Part shown: piece after piece, positions 14,507-24,403 of the stretch | Position numbering within the stretch: the stretch's first letter is position 1 | How the letters are laid out: every line of letters begins with the position of its first letter | Source: Nonomuraea sp. MG754425 | Lineage (GTDB): Bacteria; Actinomycetota; Actinomycetes; Streptosporangiales; Streptosporangiaceae | NCBI RefSeq assembly: GCF_021699195.1 | Contig: NZ_SSXE01000109.1 | Span: 1 to 32,785, forward strand | Direction: 5' to 3' | Length of the DNA stretch: 32,785 nt | Made by a program: the position numbers and the translations under genes | The notes under the pieces: model-generated | What the model was told of the DNA's origin: nothing | What the model saw: the letters and a program-made list of their open reading frames with translations, nothing else | Databases searched by the model: none

Positions 14507-16039
14507 TCACTTGCAGGGATTGGTGGTGCTGTCGACGACCTTGCCCTTGAGCGCGTCGGGAATGGCCGACTGGACCCGCACGCCGGGCCAGTCCTTGCCG
14601 ATGACGACCTGGAGGACCGGCCCCGTGGGCGCCTGGGCCGCCGGCGTCTTGGCGGTGTACGGCTGCGAGGTCAGCGCCTTGACCTTGCCCTGCACGGGCG
14701 TGCGCTTGTCCTTGGACAGCCGCGCGGCCACCGCGTCGCCGTAGGCGGGCCCCTGCTCGGCGTCCTTCCTGGCGTACCGGATGGTGGTGACGTCGGTGGT
14801 GGCGGCGTTGCCCACGTGGGTGACCACGAACCCCTGGCCGGCCAGCGCGTCGGCCACCTGTTGGGCCTTGCCCTGCTCGCCGGTGGCGTTGAGCACCTGA
14901 AGGCGCACCTGCTTGTTCTCGATCTTGGGCGCGCTGGACTTGCCCGGGGCGGGGCTGGCGGTGACCTCGATGTCCTGGCGCACGTTCTCGAAGAAGTCGC
15001 GTGCGGCCGGCTGGGCGAACTGCACCCTGGCCGTGTTCTCCGGGTACGGCTCGATGGGCACCGTGATGCCCTTGAGCTCCTTGGCGGTCAGCCCTCTGAC
15101 GCTGTTGGCGACCTCCAGCATGCGGTCGAGGCCGAGCCCGTCGTCCACGGTGACCGACCGGGTGGCGGCCCGCAGGAAGGCGTCCAGCTTGCCGGGGTCG
15201 GTGAGCAGGCCGCCGTCGGTGATCTTCTTCATCACCTGGGTGAGGAAGATCTGCTGGCGCTCGATCCGGCCCAGGTCGCTGCCGTCGCCGAGGCTGTACC
15301 GGGTGCGCACGTAGCCCAGCGCCTGCTCGCCGTTGACGACGTGCTTGCCCGCGCCGAGCACGAACTTGGCCTCTTTGTCGTTGACGGCCTTGGGCAGGCA
15401 GATCTCGATGCCGCCGATCGCGTCGACGATGCCCTTGAAGCCGGTGAAGTCCACCTTCACGAAGTGGTCGATCCTGATGTTCGTCAGGGCCTCGAGGGTC
15501 TTGATCGTGCAGTTGATGCCGCCGTCGTTGAAGGCCGAGTTGATCTGACGCAGGCCGCCGGGCAGCACGGCCCCGTTCCCGCCCGCGCACTCGGGGATCT
15601 CGACCATGCTGTCGCGCGGGAAGCTGATCAGGGTGGCGTTGTCCCGGTTCGGGCCGATGTGCAGGAGCATGATCGTGTCGGTGCGCTCCCCCATGCCGAC
15701 CGACTTGGCGCCGTACCGCTTGTTGTCCCCTTCGCGGGAGTCGGAGCCCACCAGCAGCACGTTGAGCGCGCCGGTGTCCGGCGGGCGGGAGGCGCCGGGA
15801 TCGATGCGCTGGCGGGGGATGCTGCTGTCCAGGTAGCGGTAGTAGCCGTACACGCCGAGCGAGGCGGCCACCAGCACGAACGTCAGCGCGATGCTCACCC
15901 AGGCGAGGGGGGTCAGGGAGTTGCGCCGGGGCGCGGAGCGATGCCCGTGCGCAGCTTCGGGAGGCGCCGGTGGGGCCCCGCGCCGTCCGGAAACCGCCTC
16001 GTCCTGCCGTTCCTTCACGCGGTCCACCCCTTGCGCCAT
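14507..16039 (-). CDS. LCP (LytR-CpsA-Psr) family glycopolymer transferase with LytR_C domain
   Basis: LCP enzymes attach undecaprenyl-phosphate-linked glycopolymers to peptidoglycan outside the membrane. The 510-residue protein has a ~40-residue cytoplasmic tail and a transmembrane helix at 44-68. The LCP domain (about 90-260) includes NVLLVGSDSRE, the Arg/Asp motif ERTDTIMLLHI (R119, D121), SFPRDSMVEIP (R142, D143), the INSAFNDGG segment and YVRTRYSLGDGSDLGRIERQ. A LytR_C-type domain follows at about 370-470 (VRLQVLNATGEQGKAQQVAD). ATG 16039 lacks a Shine-Dalgarno site. TATGCT lies 8 nt upstream on the coding strand, suggesting a leaderless mRNA. Divergent from the membrane protein at 16216. 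The exact polymer is unknown. Confidence 0.92.
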   Translation of the reverse strand: MAQGVDRVKERQDEAVSGRRGAPPAPPEAAHGHRSAPRRNSLTPLAWVSIALTFVLVAASLGVYGYYRYLDSSIPRQRIDPGASRPPDTGALNVLLVGSDSREGDNKRYGAKSVGMGERTDTIMLLHIGPNRDNATLISFPRDSMVEIPECAGGNGAVLPGGLRQINSAFNDGGINCTIKTLEALTNIRIDHFVKVDFTGFKGIVDAIGGIEICLPKAVNDKEAKFVLGAGKHVVNGEQALGYVRTRYSLGDGSDLGRIERQQIFLTQVMKKITDGGLLTDPGKLDAFLRAATRSVTVDDGLGLDRMLEVANSVRGLTAKELKGITVPIEPYPENTARVQFAQPAARDFFENVRQDIEVTASPAPGKSSAPKIENKQVRLQVLNATGEQGKAQQVADALAGQGFVVTHVGNAATTDVTTIRYARKDAEQGPAYGDAVAARLSKDKRTPVQGKVKALTSQPYTAKTPAAQAPTGPVLQVVIGKDWPGVRVQSAIPDALKGKVVDSTTNPCK

Positions 16040-16215
16040 GATCGCGAAGCATAGCTACAAACCGGTATCGGGACGATAAGCCCCTTCATCTTGGCTTGTT
16101 CGTCCGTTCATCGTCAGCCGGACGATGACTTCGCGGGCACTCCTTCCGCACCCCGGGCGGCTACTCGGTCCAATGCGCCCGAATGCGGGGCGTCAGCACG
16201 TACGGTGCCGCCATC
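16040..16215. promoter_or_regulatory. Divergent promoter region with two leaderless-type -10 elements
   Basis: On the minus strand TATGCT (rc of 16048-16053) lies 8 nt before the LCP ATG. On the plus strand TACGGT (16201-16206) lies 9 nt before ATG 16216. Neither gene has a Shine-Dalgarno sequence. No clear -35 consensus is visible for either. No coding signal in between. Confidence 0.45.
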
Positions 16216-16971
16216 ATGACGGTCATGCTGTTGACCGAGATGGCGCCGCCCCCGGGCGCCCAGGAGGTGGCCGGGCTGCGGGCCGGGACCAGAGCGGCCC
16301 GGCGCGGCGCGCTCGTGGCGTTGTCGGCGTCGATCGCGCTGCTCACCACCGTGCAGTTGCTCGCCGACCGGGCCACGACCAGGGAGCAGACGCTGCCGCT
16401 GGCTGTCCTGTCGCTGGCGGTCTTCACCGTGGCCCTGCCCGTGATGGCGATCACGCAGTACGTCTGGGGCGCGCGCTCCCGCCGGGCGCGGCGGCGGGAG
16501 CGGGAGTTGTACGCCGTGGCCCGCTCCGGCAGGGCGCGCGCGCTGACCCGGCCGGCGGTGGCCGTCTGCTGGGCGGTGACGCTCCTGCTCGGCTGGACCG
16601 TGCCGCGGCTGTTCCGCTCCGCCGCCGCGTACGCCGTCGCCGACGCCCTGCGCCCGCTCGTCGAGGCGCTGGCCGTGCTCAGCCTGGCCGCCGGGGTGCT
16701 GTTCCTGCTCTGGTGGGCCCGCGACTCGGTGCTGACGCTGGCGCGCGCCCTGCGCTCGGGCGGATCGCCCGGCGACCCCTGGGACCCGGGCGCCGGCCGC
16801 CGGGCGCGGAAGGGCGCGGGGTTCCGGACGAGCAGGGCGCTGTGGACCGGCGCGGCGGTGGCGGTCGTGGCCCTGCTCGCGGCCCGCGCCCATCTGTGGG
16901 AGCCGGCCACCGGCGTCGTCTACGGACTGTTCACCGTGGCCCTCGTCTGCACGGTAGTTACTGACGAGTAG
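16216..16971 (+). CDS. Multi-pass membrane protein of unknown function
   Basis: A 251-residue protein with five to six hydrophobic helices, for example ALVALSASIALLTTVQLLA, LPLAVLSLAVFTVALPVMA, AVCWAVTLLLGWTVPRLF, LAVLSLAAGVLFLLWWA and TGAAVAVVALLAARAHL. An Arg-rich loop (SRRARRRERE) follows the second helix and a basic stretch (GAGRRARKG) the fourth, as expected for cytoplasmic loops. I do not recognise the family. ATG 16216 is preferred; an in-frame ATG at 16183 is possible. It diverges from the LCP gene, and its TAG stop lies inside an inverted repeat 40 bp before fadA. G/C bias at third positions supports this frame. Confidence 0.65.
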   Translation: MTVMLLTEMAPPPGAQEVAGLRAGTRAARRGALVALSASIALLTTVQLLADRATTREQTLPLAVLSLAVFTVALPVMAITQYVWGARSRRARRRERELYAVARSGRARALTRPAVAVCWAVTLLLGWTVPRLFRSAAAYAVADALRPLVEALAVLSLAAGVLFLLWWARDSVLTLARALRSGGSPGDPWDPGAGRRARKGAGFRTSRALWTGAAVAVVALLAARAHLWEPATGVVYGLFTVALVCTVVTDE

Positions 16972-16972
16972 C
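16957..16972. promoter_or_regulatory. Inverted repeat before fadA, possible TetR-type operator
   Basis: GTTACTGACGAGTAGC contains the dyad TACT-gacg-AGTA, with a further G/C outer pair. It sits 39 bp before the fadA start, where a repressor of beta-oxidation would bind, and covers the stop codon of the upstream gene. Fatty-acid-responsive TetR or GntR control is an inference from position. Confidence 0.4.
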
Positions 16973-17010
16973 ATAGGCACGGAACCCTTTCAGCAACGAG
17001 GAGCGAATCC

Positions 17011-18191
17011 GTGCCTTCCTCTCGTGACGTCGTGTTCGTCGACGGCGTACGCACGCCTTTCGGCAGGTCAGGGCCGAAAGGACAGTACGCGGAGACCCGC
17101 GCCGACGACCTGGTCGTCCGCGTCATCCGCGAGCTCATCCGGCGTAACCCCAACCTGCCGCCCGAGCGCGTGGACGAGGTCGCCATCGCCGCGACCACGC
17201 AGATCGGCGACCAGGGCCTGACCATCGGACGCTCGGCCGCCGTGCTGGCCGGGCTGCCCAAGACCGTGCCCGGCTACGCCCTCGACCGGATGTGCGCGGG
17301 CGCGATGACCGCCGTGACCACGGTCGCGGGCGGCATCGCGTTCGGCGCGTACGACGTCGCCATCGCGGGCGGCGTCGAGCACATGGGCCGGCACCCGATG
17401 GGCGAGGGCGTCGATCCGAACCCGCGCTTCCTGTCGGAGAAGCTGGTCGACCCGAGCGCGCTGATCATGGGCATGACGGCGGAGAACCTGCACGACCGCT
17501 ACCCGTCGATCTCCAAGGAGCGCGCGGACGCGTACGCCGTGCTGTCGCAGGAGAAGGCGGCCAAGGCGTACGCCGACGACAAGATCCAGCCCGACCTGGT
17601 GCCGACCGCGGTCCGGACGGCCGAGCGGGGCTGGGGCCTGGCCGTCGAGGACGAGGCCCCCCGCCCCGGCACCACGATGGAGGGGCTGAGCGGGCTCAAG
17701 ACGCCGTTCCGGCCGCACGGCAACGTCACGGCGGGCAACTCCTCCGGCATCAACGACGGCGCCACCGGCTGCGTCGTGGCCGCCCGTGAGGTCGCCGGGG
17801 AACTGGGGCTGACGCCGCGGATGCGCCTGGTGTCGTACGCCTTCGCGGGCGTGGACCCCGAGATCATGGGCGTCGGGCCGATCCCGTCCACCGAGCGGGC
17901 GCTGCGCCTGGCCGGGCTCGACATCTCCGACATCGGCCTGTTCGAGATCAACGAGGCGTTCGCGGTGCAGGTGCTGGCCTTCCTGGAGCACTTCGGGATC
18001 GCCGACGACGACCCCCGCGTCAACCCCTACGGCGGCGCGATCGCCTACGGGCACCCGCTCGCCTCCTCGGGCGTGCGGCTGATGACGCAGCTCGCACGGC
18101 AGTTCGGCGAGCGTCCCGACGTGCGTTACGGCATCACCACGATGTGCGTCGGCATGGGCATGGGCGGCACCGTGATCTGGGAGAACCTGGC

Positions 18192-18195
<4 letters not shown>
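17011..18195 (+). CDS. fadA: Acetyl-CoA C-acyltransferase (thiolase) of beta-oxidation
   Basis: Thiolase cleaves 3-ketoacyl-CoA with CoA to acetyl-CoA and a shortened acyl-CoA. The 394-residue protein has all active-site residues: nucleophile C95 in YALDRMCAGAMTAV, H348 in GGAIAYGHPLASSGVRL, and C379 in TTMCVGMGMGG. It starts with the usual DVVFVDGVRTPFGR. GTG 17011 follows GAGGAG at about 8 nt. The stop overlaps the fadB start by 4 bp (ATGA), so the two are translationally coupled as the two subunits of a trifunctional-type complex. Length is normal. Cytoplasmic. A biosynthetic acetoacetyl-CoA thiolase is the alternative, but the fadB partner argues for degradation. Confidence 0.95.
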
Positions 18196-20279
<2,084 letters not shown>

Positions 20280-20288
20280 CCTGAATTT

Positions 20289-20315
20289 GGGGAGGCCCGT
20301 ACGGCGGGTCTCCCC
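20289..20315 (+). terminator. Terminator of the fadAB operon
   Basis: GGGGAGGCCCG (20289-20299) pairs with CGGGTCTCCCC (20305-20315) through 11 bp with one G-T pair and a 5-nt loop. It lies 9 bp past the fadB stop. Confidence 0.8.
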
Positions 20316-20371
20316 ACACCTCTGCCACTCCGTCGTAACCTTGTGCGCTGTCCTACGAACGGAGAGTAACC

Positions 20372-20755
20372 ATGATGAGAGCAGCCGGCGCCCTCGCGCT
20401 CTGCGGCGCCCTCCTTGCCGCCGGAGCGGTCCCCGCGCAGGCCGCGCCGAACCCCAAGGCGCAGCTCAAGATCGTCGACGCGGCCAAGGGCGGCGAGACG
20501 AAGACGGTCTGGCTCCACTGCAAGCCCACCGGCGGCACCCACCCCAACGCGCGCGCCGCCTGCCGCCTGCTGGAGCAGGTCAAGGGCAAGCCCGCGGAGC
20601 TCAACGTGACCCCGAACCCCACCTGCACCCGTGAGGTCGCGCCGCACGCGGTCGTCGTCGTGGGCCGCTGGCACGGCAAGGCCGTGAAGTGGGCCAAGGT
20701 GTTCCCCAACGCCTGCCTGATGCGGGCGGCGACCGGCGCGGTGCTCGAACTCTGA
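20372..20755 (+). CDS. SSI (subtilisin inhibitor-like) secreted protease inhibitor
   Basis: SSI proteins are small secreted inhibitors of serine proteases, common in Streptomyces and relatives. The 127-residue precursor has a signal peptide ending AQA (cleavage after about residue 24). The mature part carries the family pattern TVWLHCKPTGGTHPNARAAC, RLLEQV, TREVAPHAVVVVGRW and FPNACLMRAATG. Four mature cysteines (C50, C64, C85, C115) fit the two known disulfides. In the reactive loop CTREVAP, R87 occupies the P1 position (Met in the classical inhibitor), which predicts preference for trypsin-like proteases. ATG 20372 follows GGAGAG at 5 nt; the next codon is also ATG. It follows the fadB terminator and converges with the amino-acid permease gene. 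Confidence 0.92.
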   Translation: MMRAAGALALCGALLAAGAVPAQAAPNPKAQLKIVDAAKGGETKTVWLHCKPTGGTHPNARAACRLLEQVKGKPAELNVTPNPTCTREVAPHAVVVVGRWHGKAVKWAKVFPNACLMRAATGAVLEL

Positions 20756-20764
20756 CGACACCGC

Positions 20765-20779
20765 GCCCGGTCCGCGGGC
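20765..20779. terminator. Short hairpin between convergent SSI and permease genes
   Basis: GCCCG (20765-20769) and CGGGC (20775-20779) form a 5-bp stem with a 5-nt loop in the 24-bp gap between two convergent stops. It is weak, but the position suits a bidirectional terminator. Confidence 0.35.
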
Positions 20780-22252
20780 TCAGCGGCGGGCCTTCTGCCA
20801 TGAGAAGGCCTGCCTGCTGTGCCAGTAGCCGTAGCCGAAGTAGACGACCAGCCCGATGATCATCCAGATCACGAACCTCAGCCACGTCTCCACCGGCAGG
20901 TTGAGCATCAGGTAGACGCAGGCCAGCACCGCCAGGACGGGCAGCACCGGCACCAGCGGCACCCGGAAGGCCCGCGGCAGGTCGGGCCGCGTCCGCCGCA
21001 GGACGATCACGCCGAGCGAGACCACCACGAACGCGAACAGCGTGCCGATGTTGACCAGTTCGGCCAGTTCCGCGAACGACACGAACCCGGCCAGCGCCAT
21101 CGTGACCAGCCCGATGAGCACCGTCAGCCGGGCCGGGGTGCCGAAATGCGGATCGACCTTCGCCAGCGAGCGCGGCAGCAGCCCGTCGCGGCTCATGGCG
21201 AACAGCACCCGGGTCTGGCCCAGCAGCAGCACCAGCACCACGGTGGTCAGGCCGGCGATGGCGCCGACGCTGATGATCGTGGCCAGCCAGGCGTGGCCGA
21301 CCGAGATGAACGCGTCGGAGAGCGGGGCGGAGGTGCTCAGGTCGCTGTAGCGCTGCATGCCGACGACGACCAGGGAGACGGCGACGTACAGGATCGTGCA
21401 GATGATCAGCGAGCCGATGATGCCGCGCGGGACGTCACGCTGCGGGTTGATGGTCTCCTCGGCGGCGGTGGCCACGATGTCGAAGCCGATGAAGGCGAAG
21501 AACACGATGGCCGCCGCGGAGAAGATGCCGAGCACGCCGAACGCCACCGGCGTGACGCCGAACAGCACCTGGATGAGCGGCGCCTTGAGCCCCTCCACGC
21601 GTTCGGTGGTGACCGCCTCGGGGATGAACGGGCTGTAGTTGGCGGCCTTGACGAAGAACAGGCCCGCCACGATGACCAGCAGCACCACCGCGACCTTGGT
21701 GATCACCAGGATCAGGTTGACCCGCGAGGACAGCTTGATGCCCGCCACCAGGACCGCGGTGAGGATCACCACGATGAGCACGGCCGGGACGTTGACCACG
21801 GGATTCTCCCCCGCGATCGAGGCCGGCAGTGCCAGGCCGACGGAGGCCAGCAGGGAGGCGAAGTAGCCCGACCAGCCGACCGCCACCACGGCGGCGGCCA
21901 GCGCCAGTTCCAGGAACAGGTCCCAGCCGATCACCCAGGCGGGGAACTCGCCCAGCGTGGCGAAGGAGAAGGTGTAGGCCGAGCCGGCGACCGGGATCGT
22001 GGAGGCGAACTCGGCGTAGCACAGCGCCGCGAGGCCGCACACGACGGCCGCCACGACGAACGAGAGGGCCACCGCCGGGCCGGCCGTCTCCTTGGCGACC
22101 TGGCCGGTGAGCACGAAGATTCCGGTGCCGACGATCACGCCGATGCCGAAGACCGTGAGATCGACGGCGGTCAGGCGTTTGCGGAGCTGGTGCTCGGGCG
22201 CTTCGGTGTCGCGGATCGACTGTTCGACGCTCTTCGTGCGAAAGATGTCCAC
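20780..22252 (-). CDS. APC-family amino acid permease (cationic amino acid transporter type)
   Basis: A 490-residue inner-membrane transporter with about 12 predicted helices. It has the APC first-helix motif GIGVIVGTGIFVLTGQVA, the conserved CYAEFASTIPVAGSAYTF segment of helix 3, and FFAFIGFDIVATAAEETINP with RDVPRGI, typical of the YfnA/CAT branch that moves amino acids with protons. The N-terminus contains RTKSVEQSI, also common in this branch. GTG 22252 is preceded by GGAAGGA at about 12 nt. It lies 138 bp downstream of dxs on the same strand, separated by overlapping hairpins, so it may be partly read through from dxs. Substrate (cationic versus branched amino acids) cannot be told. Confidence 0.9.
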   Translation of the reverse strand: MDIFRTKSVEQSIRDTEAPEHQLRKRLTAVDLTVFGIGVIVGTGIFVLTGQVAKETAGPAVALSFVVAAVVCGLAALCYAEFASTIPVAGSAYTFSFATLGEFPAWVIGWDLFLELALAAAVVAVGWSGYFASLLASVGLALPASIAGENPVVNVPAVLIVVILTAVLVAGIKLSSRVNLILVITKVAVVLLVIVAGLFFVKAANYSPFIPEAVTTERVEGLKAPLIQVLFGVTPVAFGVLGIFSAAAIVFFAFIGFDIVATAAEETINPQRDVPRGIIGSLIICTILYVAVSLVVVGMQRYSDLSTSAPLSDAFISVGHAWLATIISVGAIAGLTTVVLVLLLGQTRVLFAMSRDGLLPRSLAKVDPHFGTPARLTVLIGLVTMALAGFVSFAELAELVNIGTLFAFVVVSLGVIVLRRTRPDLPRAFRVPLVPVLPVLAVLACVYLMLNLPVETWLRFVIWMIIGLVVYFGYGYWHSRQAFSWQKARR

Positions 22253-22326
22253 GGCCAGTGATCCTTCCCATGCAATGGGTGATCATGCCGATGTCGCAGG
22301 GGGTCCGGGTCGATCCGCCACCACCG

Positions 22327-22365
22327 GACGACCACCGCCGGACGTGGTCGTCGCGGCGGTGGTCG
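22327..22365 (-). terminator. Overlapping alternative hairpins downstream of dxs
   Basis: Stem A pairs CGACCACCGCC (22329-22339) with GGCGGTGGTCG (22355-22365), 11 perfect bp. Stem B pairs GACGACCAC (22327-22335) with GTGGTCGTC (22344-22352), 9 perfect bp. They share bases and cannot form together. Either could end dxs transcription; the exclusivity also allows attenuation ahead of the permease gene. Confidence 0.55.
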
Positions 22366-22390
22366 CGGTGATCGTCGGGTGCCGGGACGG

Positions 22391-24280
22391 TCAGCGGCGG
22401 GCCGGCTCCACGGAGGAGGTGCGCTTGGCGACCGCCTCGGTGATCTGGCGGGCGAGGTCCTGGGCGGTCAGGCCGATCCGGCCGAGGATCGCGGCCCGCT
22501 TGGCGTGGTCGAGGAACTGCTGCGGGATGCCGAAGGTGCGTACGGGCACGTCGACGTCAGCGTCGCGCAGCAGCCGCGCCACGGCGTCGCCCACGCCCCC
22601 GACGCGGCCGTTGTCCTCGACGACCGCGACCAGCTTGTGCGCGCCGGCGGCCAGCACCAGCGCCTCGTCCAGCGGCTTGACCCAGCGCGGGTCGACGACG
22701 GTGGCCGAGATGCCCTGGGCGTCGAGCAGGACCGCGGCGTCGATGCACACCTGGGCCATCGGGCCCACGCCGACGAGCAGCACGTCGGGCTCCTGCGCCG
22801 GGGCGCGCAGCAGGTCCATCTCGCCGAGCTTGCCCACCGGCTCGATCGGCTCGGCGACCGGGCCCTTGGGGAAGCGCAGCACGGTGGGGCCGTCGGTGAC
22901 CTCCACGGCCTCCCCGAGCAGCTCGGTGAGGCGGTCGCCGTCGCGCGGCACCGCGATCCGCAGCCCGGGGACGACCTGGAGGATCGACAGGTCCCACATG
23001 CCGTTGTGGCTGGCGCCGTCGTCGCCCGTGACGCCCGCCCGGTCGAGCACCACCGTGACCGGCAGCCGGTGCAGGGCGACGTCCATGAGGAGCTGGTCGA
23101 AGGCCCGGTTGAGGAAGGTGGCGTAGACGGCCACGACCGGGTGCAGGCCGCCGAGGGCGAGCCCGGCGGCGCTGGTCAGCGCGTGCTGCTCGGCGATGCC
23201 GACGTCGTAGATGCGGTCGGGGTAGGCCTCGGCGAAGGCGTTCAGCCCGGTGGGGTGCAGCATCGCGGCGGTGATGGCGACCAGGTCGTCGCGCTCCTTG
23301 CCGAGCCGGACGAGCTCCTCGCTGAAGACGTTGGTCCAGATGCGGGGCTTGGGCTTCTCGGCGCCGGTGGCCCGGTCGAAGGCGCCGGGCGAGTGGAACT
23401 GGTCTTCGTCGTGGTTCTCCGCCGGGGTGTAGCCGCGGCCCTTCTGGGTGAGGGCGTGCACGATGACCGGGCCGTGGAAGTCGCGGGCCTGGCGCAGGGC
23501 CGCCTCCATGGCCTGCTCGTCGTGGCCGTCGATGGGGCCGACGTACTTCAGGCCGAGGTCCTCGAACATCACCTGCGGTGACAGGACGTCCTTGACGCCC
23601 TTCTTGAAGCCGTGCAGGGCGTCGTAGAGGACGGGAACGTTCCCGATCTTGTCCTTCACGAAGTCGAGCATGTCCTCGTAGCGGCGGTTGACCCGCAGCG
23701 ACGACAGGTGGGAGGCCAGCCCGCCGATGGTCGGCGAGTAGGAGCGGCCGTTGTCGTTGACCACGATCACGACCGGCAGGTCCTTGACGGCGGCGATGTT
23801 GTTGAGCGCCTCCCAGGCCATGCCGCCGGTGAGCGCGCCGTCGCCGATGATCGCGACGACCGTGCGGTCGTGCGCGCGGCGCAGCTTGAACGCCTTGGCC
23901 AGGCCGTCGGCGTAGGACAGCGCGGTGGAGGCGTGGGAGTTCTCGACGAAGTCGTGCTCGGACTCGGCCTGGCTCGGGTAGCCGGACAGGCCGCCCTCCT
24001 GCTTGAGCGCCTCGAAGCCGGCGGCCCTGCCGGTCAGCAGTTTGTGCACGTACGACTGGTGGCCGGTGTCCCAGATGACGGGGTCGTTCGGGGAGTCGAA
24101 GACCCGGTGGACGGCGATGGTGAGCTCCACGACGCCGAGGTTGGGGCCGAGGTGACCGCCGAACCTGGCGCACGAGTCGACGAGTACATCACGGATCTCC
24201 CCCGCGAGCCGCGGCAACTCCTCGGCAGTGAGCCGTTTGACGTCCTGCGGTCCCTTGATCGAGCCCAGCAACCCGCTCAC
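22391..24280 (-). CDS. dxs: 1-deoxy-D-xylulose-5-phosphate synthase
   Basis: DXS condenses pyruvate and glyceraldehyde 3-phosphate, using thiamine diphosphate, to make DXP, the first step of the MEP route to isoprenoids. The 629-residue protein is full length. It shows LGVVELTIAVHRVFDSPND, WDTGHQSYVHKLLTGR (catalytic His), the GDGALTGGMAWEALNN thiamine-diphosphate and Mg site, VNDNGRSYSPTIGG, YVGPIDGHD, GIAEQHALTSAAGLA in the pyrimidine domain and DRAGVTGDDGASHNGMWDLS. GTG 24280 follows GGGGAG at about 9 nt. It is divergent from the metallopeptidase cluster. The stop at 22391 is followed by the alternative hairpins. Identification is secure. Confidence 0.97.
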   Translation of the reverse strand: MSGLLGSIKGPQDVKRLTAEELPRLAGEIRDVLVDSCARFGGHLGPNLGVVELTIAVHRVFDSPNDPVIWDTGHQSYVHKLLTGRAAGFEALKQEGGLSGYPSQAESEHDFVENSHASTALSYADGLAKAFKLRRAHDRTVVAIIGDGALTGGMAWEALNNIAAVKDLPVVIVVNDNGRSYSPTIGGLASHLSSLRVNRRYEDMLDFVKDKIGNVPVLYDALHGFKKGVKDVLSPQVMFEDLGLKYVGPIDGHDEQAMEAALRQARDFHGPVIVHALTQKGRGYTPAENHDEDQFHSPGAFDRATGAEKPKPRIWTNVFSEELVRLGKERDDLVAITAAMLHPTGLNAFAEAYPDRIYDVGIAEQHALTSAAGLALGGLHPVVAVYATFLNRAFDQLLMDVALHRLPVTVVLDRAGVTGDDGASHNGMWDLSILQVVPGLRIAVPRDGDRLTELLGEAVEVTDGPTVLRFPKGPVAEPIEPVGKLGEMDLLRAPAQEPDVLLVGVGPMAQVCIDAAVLLDAQGISATVVDPRWVKPLDEALVLAAGAHKLVAVVEDNGRVGGVGDAVARLLRDADVDVPVRTFGIPQQFLDHAKRAAILGRIGLTAQDLARQITEAVAKRTSSVEPARR

Positions 24281-24403
24281 AGGTCCGACTCCCCTCTGCT
24301 CTTTTGCGCCGATCCCCAGAGTCTAGTTCGCGGAGGCCTCACTGACTTCATCGAGTCAAATCCACCCACATATGTCCGATCTTGACCTAGTCTTTCGGTA
24401 CCT
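24281..24403. promoter_or_regulatory. Divergent region between dxs and the first metallopeptidase
   Basis: Contains the inverted repeat TGACT-tcatcg-AGTCA (24343-24358). TAGTCT (24388-24393), 10 nt before ATG 24404, is a possible leaderless-type -10 for the metallopeptidase. On the minus strand TAGACT (rc of 24320-24325) could be the dxs -10 element. No gene seen. Confidence 0.4.
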
